A stretch of 5,105 nt of DNA from Elusimicrobiota bacterium (GTDB taxonomy: Bacteria > RUG730), in contig JAIRLV010000075.1 of NCBI GenBank assembly GCA_031259185.1, forward strand, positions 1 through 5,105. The letters run 5' to 3'. Below are positions 1 through 4,503 of this stretch, piece by piece. Below the pieces are notes generated by a model. It made no database searches. It was not told where the DNA came from and saw only the letters and a program-made list of their open reading frames with translations. The number at the start of each line of letters is the position of its first letter. Positions within the stretch are counted from its first letter, which is position 1. The position numbers and the translations under genes are program-made.

Positions 1-944
1 TCATTTCTAAGATTTATAAAATTTTCCCAAGCAAATAATGGACCAGATACTATTAAAGTAGTTGCTGTAGCATTTGGAAGTATATAACGAGCATTTTCTG
101 GCCTACATCCACAACTTAATAGATTAAAATATTCTTTTTCAATTTTATCTAAATTGTTAACAATATGTTCTTTTTGCTCTTCTGTTATATTTCTTGGAAG
201 AATAAATTTTACTGAATGATCAAATTTATCAGTATTATAGTTGCAATATCGTTGCGATTCTTGACTAAATGAAAATGTTCTATGCCTCACCAGTTGATGT
301 GAAATAGCCCTATCAGTAATAATTTCAAAAGTAAATGTTTTTATTTGATTATATTCTTCACATAAACCAGCTAAATTAATAATATCTTGATCTTTTGCAT
401 ATGCAAAAACATTGCATTCATCTTTTTCAACATAAGGTGGATTAATGTCATCTTCTACGCCTATAGCCAATCCCTCATCACCATCAACAACTTCATCGTC
501 ATCGCTAACCCTTACTTCTTTTCTAAGTTCTTCTCTTTTTACCATTAATGGGAATAGATATTCATATTTTTTTCTTAATAAAGTATTAAGTTTAACCACT
601 ATATTATAAAGATAATCATTTTCTTTTTCTTCTCTAAAATATTTTAATAAATTATACCATGCCCTAAGATTAGCATGTATTAATTCATTTGTACAAGTAA
701 ACCATCTTCTAAATATTGATTCTTGTAAAAAATTTTTAAGTGTATTATTAAAAGATTGAACAGTAATATATTCATGTTCCAAAATAGAAGTATGACCACG
801 CTTTATTATATTTGCAAGAAACTTTTTGTGAGAATCTTCCGTAATTTTATCTTGAGATTTATAACATACGCGTCCAGCATATTCTGCTTTTTTTCCTGGT
901 TCTTGTATATCTATATATTTAACATTTGGTTCAATAAGTATCAA
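1..944 (-). CDS. thyX: Flavin-dependent thymidylate synthase ThyX, C-terminus cut by the window edge
   Basis: Converts dUMP to dTMP using FAD, NADPH and methylenetetrahydrofolate, supplying thymidylate for phage DNA synthesis in the cytoplasm. Visible are 314 codons. The N-terminal part reads IEPNVKYI, then AGRVCYKS (residues 23-30) and GHTSILEH (50-57), all typical of ThyX. The signature RHR-x7-S is intact at 220-230 (RHRTFSFSQES) and continues QRYCNY. RPENARYILPNAT (281-293) is the conserved dUMP/FAD-side segment. The frame is still open at base 1, so roughly the last 40-70 residues are missing. The start is TTG at 944-942: GGAGG lies 8 nt upstream and the ThyX homology begins at once. It is the third gene of a unit with the 114-aa and 103-aa genes, directly abutting the latter's stop. 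Unusually, about 135 residues (66-200), including an acidic stretch at 147-166, separate the LEH motif from the RHR motif. Family assignment is near certain. Confidence 0.97.
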   Translation of the reverse strand, partial: MILIEPNVKYIDIQEPGKKAEYAGRVCYKSQDKITEDSHKKFLANIIKRGHTSILEHEYITVQSFNNTLKNFLQESIFRRWFTCTNELIHANLRAWYNLLKYFREEKENDYLYNIVVKLNTLLRKKYEYLFPLMVKREELRKEVRVSDDDEVVDGDEGLAIGVEDDINPPYVEKDECNVFAYAKDQDIINLAGLCEEYNQIKTFTFEIITDRAISHQLVRHRTFSFSQESQRYCNYNTDKFDHSVKFILPRNITEEQKEHIVNNLDKIEKEYFNLLSCGCRPENARYILPNATATTLIVSGPLFAWENFINLRN

Positions 945-1256
945 TTAAGCCGCCTCCATATAATCTTTTTTGCATATTCTTTTCTTCCTGGGTTTTAAAG
1001 CAGATACAACATTTTCCATGCATTTTCTGTAAATTTCTTCTCTAAATTCTTTATCCATATCAATAAACCAATCAAAATAATAACTTACTTTTAAATTTTT
1101 ATTATTAAAAAATAGAAAAAAATTAAACGATTTATCATTACAAAAATCTGGTTCAAATATGCTATTTGTAATAAGAATTTTATCTATAAAATCTTCTAAG
1201 TAATTTGTCATAAAAGATCTAAATTCATCTATTAAATTTTTTTTTAATTCTATCAT
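945..1256 (-). CDS. Hypothetical 103-aa protein between the repeat protein gene and thyX
   Basis: I do not recognise a family. The product is 103 aa, charged and rich in Phe, Lys and Asn. An N-terminal helix-like stretch (about 1-30) is followed by an aromatic middle (FNFFLFFNN, then YYFDWF, about residues 44-63). A basic tail, KPRKKRICKK (about 88-97), could bind nucleic acid. There is no signal peptide or clear membrane helix. The start ATG at 1256-1254 overlaps the TGA of the upstream gene (ATGA), with AAGAAGG about 10 nt before it, so translation is probably coupled. The stop is immediately followed by the TTG of thyX. The tight packing argues for co-expression with thyX, but nothing in the sequence shows a shared function. 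It is very likely a real gene, given the overlap geometry on both sides. Confidence 0.8.
   Translation of the reverse strand: MIELKKNLIDEFRSFMTNYLEDFIDKILITNSIFEPDFCNDKSFNFFLFFNNKNLKVSYYFDWFIDMDKEFREEIYRKCMENVVSALKPRKKRICKKDYMEAA
953..957 (-). promoter_or_regulatory. Shine-Dalgarno GGAGG that fixes the TTG start of thyX
   Basis: GGAGG lies within the last codons (Met-Glu-Ala-Ala) of the 103-aa gene, 8 nt before the TTG at 944. No in-frame ATG lies at a suitable distance, and the protein aligns with ThyX from this point, so the ribosome site decides a non-ATG start. Placing the site inside the upstream gene suggests translational coupling between the two genes. Confidence 0.85.
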
Positions 1257-1597
1257 ATATCATAAACCTTCTTTTTATTTTTTCTTACATCACAAGGAAC
1301 ATTAATATACATCATATTATTCAAATTAAGTTTAGCTTGTTGAAATAATCCTTCTGAACTATCATATAAATCATTATAATTAATACTAATTGTTCCAGTT
1401 TCAACTGATTGATTAGGGTATACTACTCTATAAAAATTATTTGCTATTTCTGGAATTGGTATATTTATTCTATCAGAATTTTCTACTATCATTTCAGAAG
1501 CTGGCATGTTTATTCTACTAGAAATGTCTGCCATTATTTCGGAATCTGGCATGTTTGCTCTTTGAGAATTAAAAACAAATGTTGATGCTCTTGGCAT
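1253..1597 (-). CDS. Hypothetical 114-aa protein with three 15-residue tandem repeats
   Basis: No family is recognised. Residues 11-55 are three consecutive 15-residue units with the pattern S-x-R-(A/I)-N-(M/I)-P-x-(S/P)-E-(I/M). The rest (56-114) looks like a small mixed domain, VVYPNQSVETGTISINYNDL onward, ending in a basic tail NKKKVYDI. There is no signal peptide or membrane segment. It is the first gene behind the promoter at 1621-1648. The ATG at 1597 has GGAGAAG about 5 nt upstream and a leader of only about 17 nt. Its TGA overlaps the next gene's ATG. The surface-like repeats suggest a binding or oligomerising role, which is a guess. The start is well supported by promoter, Shine-Dalgarno and position. 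Confidence 0.82.
   Translation of the reverse strand: MPRASTFVFNSQRANMPDSEIMADISSRINMPASEMIVENSDRINIPIPEIANNFYRVVYPNQSVETGTISINYNDLYDSSEGLFQQAKLNLNNMMYINVPCDVRKNKKKVYDI
1433..1567 (-). repeat. Three tandem 45-bp units encoding a 15-residue repeat
   Basis: The three units encode SQRANMPDSEIMADI, SSRINMPASEMIVEN and SDRINIPIPEIANNF. Arg, Asn, Pro and Glu recur at fixed positions (3, 5, 7 and 10 of each unit). The first two units are also alike in DNA (both contain AACATGCCAG); the third has diverged. This looks like old in-frame duplication kept under protein-level selection. Confidence 0.85.
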
Positions 1598-1620
1598 ATA
1601 TTCTTCTCCATATATTCTAT

Positions 1621-1648
1621 ATTATACAGAAAAAAATTTTTTTGTCAA
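1621..1648 (-). promoter_or_regulatory. Near-consensus sigma70 promoter for the 114-aa / 103-aa / thyX unit
   Basis: The -35 box TTGACA (1648-1643) and the -10 box TATAAT (1626-1621) both match consensus, separated by 16 bp. The spacer is mostly a symmetric A-tract/T-tract block; A7T7 occupies 1630-1643. The expected start of transcription is near 1614, giving a leader of about 17 nt that holds the GGAGAAG ribosome site. It lies immediately after the stop of the upstream minus-strand gene, so it resets expression for the three genes that follow. A host-type promoter suggests early or host-polymerase-driven expression. Confidence 0.9.
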
Positions 1649-1658
1649 GTGGTTGGGA

Positions 1659-1940
1659 TTAATATTTAAAATAATTTTCTTTTATGGTTTTTTTCTTTTT
1701 TTTATCAACTTTTTTCTTTTTAGTATTTTCTTTCTTGGCTATAGATTTTGGTTTTTTTTCTGGATTATCTGAAGCAATTTTTTCACCCTGAACAGTTACT
1801 GTTTTTGATTTTACATCTTCGCCTGGTTGCTTCTCAGAACCAATAATAACCTTCTCTTTACCTTTTGTCTTTTCTTCCTTAAAATCAGCAAATTCTTTAA
1901 TTCCAGCCGCTTCCATAATTTCTTCTCTAATATTATTCAT
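1659..1940 (-). CDS. Internal in-frame start giving a 93-aa lysine-rich protein with its own N-terminal tag
   Basis: The ATG at 1940-1938 lies inside the 329-aa frame, preceded by AAAAAAGGAGATAAA, a strong Shine-Dalgarno (GGAG at 1949-1946) at correct spacing. The product would begin MNNIREEIMEAAGIKEF, nearly the same peptide that opens the longer frame and the 264-aa neighbour. It then runs through a charged, disordered-looking region with KKPKSIAKK and a poly-lysine stretch, and ends in the shared NYFKY tail. A tagged, basic small protein of this type recalls T4 internal proteins that travel with packaged DNA. Two out-of-frame stops in tandem (TAATAA, 1954-1959) sit just before the ribosome site, as if an older gene boundary had been here. 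The start signal is seen; separate expression is inferred. Confidence 0.55.
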   Translation of the reverse strand: MNNIREEIMEAAGIKEFADFKEEKTKGKEKVIIGSEKQPGEDVKSKTVTVQGEKIASDNPEKKPKSIAKKENTKKKKVDKKKKKTIKENYFKY

Positions 1941-2648
1941 TTTATCTCCTTTTTTATTAACTCCAGTATTTTTCTTTAACATATAATCTTTAGGAATTTT
2001 TGCTTTAAGGCCAAGATAAATTCTCTTAAATCTTGCCTTCATATTACCAGTTATTCTTGCAGCTGTCGCAGATGATCTATTTAATAAACTATCTTTTTTA
2101 CCACCATCAAAACCATCATATATATCAGATAATATCTTCATGCTTATTCCCCAGTTTACAGCCTTTAATGCCATCTCACATGCACTTGCAAATATATTTT
2201 GTCGTTTTATATCCCATTCTCGTTTGTTCTTTTCTTCTTTGGCTGCTTCAAATCCATCTTTTTTACCGCTTTTATAACCAACTTTATGGCCATTTTCAAA
2301 TCCTTCTTTCTGACCGTTTTTATAACCTTCTCTTTGCCCACTTTCATAACCATCTTTTTGTCCTTGTTTATATCCAAACTCAGAACCAATTCCAGCTGCT
2401 GCCGAACCTATACCAGCTAACAAAGCCACTGTAGTTATAATAGTAAGAGCTTTTGTTTTGTCATATCTTTCCGCTTCATAATTTGCTTCAACTGCCGTTT
2501 GTTCAAATTTATTAGCATCTGATTTTATTCCAATTACGGCACCAGTTGCAAGAGAGCCACCCAGAAGAGCTGCCATAGTTGCACGTTTCACCCAACCCTC
2601 TTCAATAATTCCAGCATCTTCTAATATCTCTTGTTTTAAATTATTCAT
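1659..2648 (-). CDS. 329-aa membrane-associated protein with Gly-x3 repeats and a lysine-rich tail; possible fusion of two genes
   Basis: No family is recognised for the whole. Residues 1-18 (MNNLKQEILEDAGIIEEG) are the shared N-terminal peptide of this locus. Two hydrophobic segments follow, 23-41 (AALLGGSLATGAVIGI core) and 67-89 (ALTIITTVALLAGIGSAAAG core), probably membrane or helix-packing segments. Residues 92-139 carry glycine at every fourth position, eleven times, in GYxxGQKx units. Residues 140-236 look like a mixed helical domain with many basic residues. At residue 237 a second copy of the N-terminal peptide starts, with its own ribosome site, followed by a lysine-rich low-complexity region ending ENYFKY. 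The start ATG at 2648 is preceded by AGGGAAA. The frame may be a fusion, or one frame encoding two proteins. A virion-internal or ejected protein is plausible by analogy with T4 internal proteins but unproven. Confidence 0.85.
   Translation of the reverse strand: MNNLKQEILEDAGIIEEGWVKRATMAALLGGSLATGAVIGIKSDANKFEQTAVEANYEAERYDKTKALTIITTVALLAGIGSAAAGIGSEFGYKQGQKDGYESGQREGYKNGQKEGFENGHKVGYKSGKKDGFEAAKEEKNKREWDIKRQNIFASACEMALKAVNWGISMKILSDIYDGFDGGKKDSLLNRSSATAARITGNMKARFKRIYLGLKAKIPKDYMLKKNTGVNKKGDKMNNIREEIMEAAGIKEFADFKEEKTKGKEKVIIGSEKQPGEDVKSKTVTVQGEKIASDNPEKKPKSIAKKENTKKKKVDKKKKKTIKENYFKY
1945..1950 (-). promoter_or_regulatory. Shine-Dalgarno AGGAGA before the internal start at 1940
   Basis: AGGAGA ends 4 nt before the ATG at 1940. 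In the long frame these bases encode part of Lys-Lys-Gly-Asp-Lys. It is as good as any ribosome site in the window and is the main reason to consider the 93-aa product separately. Confidence 0.7.
2232..2375 (-). repeat. Six 24-bp units encoding eleven Gly-x-x-x repeats
   Basis: Residues 92-139 of the 329-aa frame read as six octapeptides beginning GYKQGQKD, GYESGQRE, GYKNGQKE, GFENGHKV, GYKSGKKD and GFEAAKEE. Glycine occurs at every fourth residue from 92 to 132 and an aromatic residue follows every second glycine. This resembles the GX3 repeat motif described in Yae1/Lto1-type proteins and could form a glycine-striped helix for packing. The last unit has lost its second glycine (GFEAAKEE). 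Confidence 0.9.
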
Positions 2649-2699
2649 ATTTTTCCCTATATTATTATCTTTGAAAAGTTAAGATTATAGGAGAAGAAA
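2649..2699. promoter_or_regulatory. Divergent intergenic spacer expected to hold two promoters
   Basis: The 51 bp separate the 329-aa gene (leftward) from the 192-aa gene (rightward), so both need initiation here or nearby. On the plus strand TATATT at 2658-2663 with TTTAAA at 2635-2640 (17-bp spacing) is a weak sigma70 candidate. On the minus strand TATAAT at 2689-2684 has no convincing -35. I found no exact T4 late box (TATAAATA). Both candidates could be chance in DNA this AT-rich. The ribosome sites are clear: AGGAGAAG for the plus gene, AGGGAAA for the minus gene. Confidence 0.3.
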
Positions 2700-3278
2700 A
2701 TGTTTAGTGGAAGTATATTAATACGCTTAAAAGATGGTCAAGAAATAAATTATGCTAATAAATATTTAACATCAAAAACTACCATTGTTGATAGCACTGG
2801 TTTACACATATTAACTGGAGAACCAACATTTTGTTACTATTTTACCAATGTTGATCCAGATACATTTGAACAACAAACTGGTAAAGGAAAAATAAAAGGA
2901 GATTATGATTATTTAGTTGGACAATTAAGTGGAAGTGGTTATTTAAAATTTCCCGAAGCTGATGCAACAAATCATGCAGACATTGATGAATTAATTCGGC
3001 ACAACAATGATATGCCAAAAAGTGTAAATGCAATATGGAAAAAGAAAATAAAAATAGCTGATATAGTTTCTATAGATGTTATTACAAAATTTATATCTTC
3101 GCCCTACTCTGACAGAGAAGGTGCAGAAAGACTTCCTCGTAATCATCCAGATTTTCAAGGAACAAATGATTATGCCAAATTACGAGAAGAACATCAAAAA
3201 ACAGAACATCCATTTATTGAAAAATATTTAGAACCAGGGGATTTGGGAAAAATTAAAGTAAATCCAAATAGAGATTAA
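2700..3278 (+). CDS. Hypothetical 192-aa protein, the only plus-strand gene
   Basis: I do not recognise a family. The N-terminal third looks like a small beta-rich domain (FSGSILIRLKDGQEINYANKY, then TTIVDSTGLHILTGE). A Gly/Asp/Tyr-rich middle contains GKGKIKGDYDYL and GQLSGSGYLKF (about 62-82). A KKKIKIADIVSIDVITKF segment (about 113-130) is followed by a charged, Pro-rich C-terminus. It has no signal peptide and no membrane helix, and it lacks both the N-terminal and C-terminal peptides shared by the leftward genes. The ATG at 2700 follows AGGAGAAG at good spacing. It is transcribed alone: a divergent spacer lies before it and a hairpin terminator directly after its TAA. This arrangement suggests an independently acquired, self-contained gene. 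Real gene, function unknown. Confidence 0.85.
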   Translation: MFSGSILIRLKDGQEINYANKYLTSKTTIVDSTGLHILTGEPTFCYYFTNVDPDTFEQQTGKGKIKGDYDYLVGQLSGSGYLKFPEADATNHADIDELIRHNNDMPKSVNAIWKKKIKIADIVSIDVITKFISSPYSDREGAERLPRNHPDFQGTNDYAKLREEHQKTEHPFIEKYLEPGDLGKIKVNPNRD

Positions 3279-3279
3279 T

Positions 3280-3307
3280 AAAAAAGGCGCCAATTGGCGC
3301 CTTTTTT
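3280..3307. terminator. Bidirectional intrinsic terminator between convergent genes
   Basis: A perfect inverted repeat, AAAAAAGGCGCC then loop AATT then GGCGCCTTTTTT, gives a 12-bp stem whose GC core stands out sharply from the AT-rich surroundings. Rightward transcripts end in U7 (3302-3308). Leftward transcripts also meet a U-run (3285-3280). It begins 2 bp after the stop of the 192-aa gene and overlaps the last base of the 119-aa gene's stop, so it serves both converging units. Confidence 0.95.
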
Positions 3308-3666
3308 TATATTTCAATTTTTTTCTTTGTTTTTACAGAAGCAGCTTTTGGAATTATTTGATTTTCATCTTTACGAAGTTTATGAAGTGCTAAATCATAA
3401 ATATATTGTTTTCCATAATCATCAGTTAAATGTGCTAAATTTCTATGTATCTTATCAAATTTAATATCTGTTTGAGTTATATCTCTTTTTTTAAATTTAT
3501 CCCAAAGTTTCATATCTACAATTGCCTTTTTTATTTCAGCAATTGCTTTTGCATAATTTGGCCCAACGGCTTTTGTTAAATTTCCCCTATCATCAAAGAT
3601 TTGATCGCCATCATGAGCTAATTCAACATCTGCTTCAAGTAAACCTATTACATCATTAAATTTCAT
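3307..3666 (-). CDS. Hypothetical 119-aa protein, last gene of the right-hand operon
   Basis: No family is recognised. The N-terminus MKFNDVIGLLEADVEL is similar in kind to the T4 capsid-targeting peptide and contains an L-L-E|A site (9-12) of the sort cut by T4-type prohead proteases. The middle is probably helical and charged (AKAIAEIKKAIVDMKLWDKFKKRD, about 39-62; HRNLAHLTDDYGKQYIYDLALHKLRKD, about 74-100). A basic tail, SVKTKKKIEI, ends the protein. It resembles the SVKTKKIVKEDF stretch in the gene at the right edge but lacks the aromatic end. The ATG at 3666 follows TTAGGAGAAATT, where the Shine-Dalgarno overlaps the upstream gene's TAG stop, so expression is probably coupled to the 264-aa gene. 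It terminates at the hairpin. Confidence 0.83.
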   Translation of the reverse strand: MKFNDVIGLLEADVELAHDGDQIFDDRGNLTKAVGPNYAKAIAEIKKAIVDMKLWDKFKKRDITQTDIKFDKIHRNLAHLTDDYGKQYIYDLALHKLRKDENQIIPKAASVKTKKKIEI

Positions 3667-3686
3667 AATTTCTCCTAATAATTAAA
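3664..3686 (-). repeat. Gene-junction repeat, copy 2
   Basis: TTTAATTATTAGGA then GAAATTATG spans the Phe-Asn-Tyr-stop end of the 264-aa gene and the ribosome site and ATG of the 119-aa gene. It differs from the copy at 5023-5045 at only two bases, both in the stop-to-start gap. A shorter relative, without the ribosome site, ends the 173-aa gene (TATTTTAATTATTAA, 4504-4518). Confidence 0.75.
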
Positions 3687-4469
3687 GTAAGAATGTCCAA
3701 CAGGTGGTCCATCAGGAGCAACTTGAATTATGGTTTTTGTCTCTGTTTCTGGCTCTTCTTTCTTTGGTTCCTCGTCAATAACATTAAGAACTTCTTTTAA
3801 TTCAGATATTGCCTTATGAATACCTTGCATAATAATCTGAGGAGCAAGTTCTTTGGCTTTTGCTACTGCTTGTTCTGAAATACCACTTGGATCTTTTTGA
3901 TATTCATAGCGACCGCCATTTGCAATCCATCTATAGTCTTCAAGGAATCTTCTAACAACTTGTTTTGCATCATCTTCAAATCTAGTTTTAACATCCATTA
4001 AAAAGATTTTATCTTTTATAGGACAAGTTTCTCCATCTTCCAAAAGAAGATTTAATATTTTTTTACCATAAGCAGATTCTTTAAGTTCTTTTTCTTTCTT
4101 TTTAGATTTTTTATTTTCTTTCTTTTCATTTTCATAATCATCTTCGTCTTCATCTTCGTAGTCATCATCAATTTCATCAGTTTTTGTAGAAGCTGCCATA
4201 TCTAATTTCTTTTGAAGAGTTTTTGATAATTCTTTCTTTTTTGCTTTCTTTTTGCAGTCAGGACAAATATCACCAGTTGCTTTACAAGCTGGGCAATCAG
4301 TATTAGCAGATGCTTTAATTGCTGATTTGCGGGCTGGAGAATCTATTTCATCATCCTCTTTTATTTTTCCTTTTGCTTTTTTAAATGTCTTTCTTGGATC
4401 TTCTTTGATGGAAATTGCTCCTTCATTTAATAATCCAGCAGCACCAAGTATATCATTTTTAATATCCAT
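3675..4469 (-). CDS. 264-aa protein with zinc-knuckle-like cysteines, charged linkers and shared end peptides
   Basis: No family is recognised. Residues 1-18 (MDIKNDILGAAGLLNEGA) carry the locus's N-terminal peptide. A basic stretch follows, then a CPAC-x6-CPDC site (59-72), which should bind one zinc ion. Next come a Lys-rich segment (73-88), a strongly acidic block (98-118, DDDYEDEDEDDYE) and a basic block (119-130). Residues 132-232 look like a folded helical domain (AYGKKILNLLLEDGE; VKTRFEDDAKQVVRRFLEDYRWIANGGRYEY; SEQAVAKAKELAPQIIMQGIHKAISELKEVLNVI). An acidic, Pro-containing linker leads to the tail HSYFNY. The ATG at 4469 follows CGGAG at 6 nt. It lies 34 bp after the 173-aa gene and runs into the 119-aa gene. 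Modular tags, charge blocks and a knuckle suit a nucleic-acid-associated virion or scaffold protein; this is inference. Confidence 0.87.
   Translation of the reverse strand: MDIKNDILGAAGLLNEGAISIKEDPRKTFKKAKGKIKEDDEIDSPARKSAIKASANTDCPACKATGDICPDCKKKAKKKELSKTLQKKLDMAASTKTDEIDDDYEDEDEDDYENEKKENKKSKKKEKELKESAYGKKILNLLLEDGETCPIKDKIFLMDVKTRFEDDAKQVVRRFLEDYRWIANGGRYEYQKDPSGISEQAVAKAKELAPQIIMQGIHKAISELKEVLNVIDEEPKKEEPETETKTIIQVAPDGPPVGHSYFNY
4254..4295 (-). other. CX2CX6CX2C zinc-knuckle-like site in the 264-aa protein
   Basis: Codons 59-72 place four cysteines as two CPxC pairs six residues apart, each followed by lysine. The spacing fits a single zinc-binding ribbon or knuckle like those of nucleic-acid-binding proteins and DnaJ-type cysteine modules. 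Only one more cysteine (residue 149) occurs in the protein, which makes the clustering non-random. Confidence 0.75.
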
Positions 4470-4503
4470 ATTATTCTCCGTTTATATTTAACTTACAAAA
4501 CAG

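Noticed and set aside
942-959. Similarity of ATGGAGGCGGCT (end of the 103-aa gene) to ATGGAAGCGGCT in the N-terminal peptide codons at 1920-1909
   Set aside because: Only a dozen bases, and it is accounted for by the Shine-Dalgarno of thyX; no flanking similarity.
756-998. Plus-strand 80-aa frame rich in Phe and Ile
   Set aside because: Antisense to the start of thyX and the end of the 103-aa gene; no ribosome site, and its composition is that of a reverse-complement shadow.
1684-1700. A-rich run in the lysine tail (A8-G-A7) containing a potential -1 slippery heptamer A-AAA-AAG
   Set aside because: Lysine codons in AT-rich DNA make such runs by chance. A shift would give a tail of almost the same length lacking the conserved NYFKY end, and no stimulating structure is seen.
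2033-2434. Open plus-strand frames at 2033-2434 and 2199-2420, and a minus-strand frame at 2207-2389
   Set aside because: They lie within the 329-aa gene and owe their length to its 24-bp repeats and biased codons. The translations are His/Phe/Leu- or Lys-rich with no ribosome site.
4252-4491. Plus-strand frames at 4252-4491 and 4616-4822, and a minus-strand frame at 2842-3033
   Set aside because: Each is antisense to a better supported gene that has a clear Shine-Dalgarno and neighbour spacing.
4470-4503. TATAAA-like sequence upstream of the 264-aa gene as a T4 late promoter
   Set aside because: It is AAATATAAAC, not TATAAATA, and would leave almost no leader before the ribosome site. Such strings are common by chance in DNA this AT-rich.
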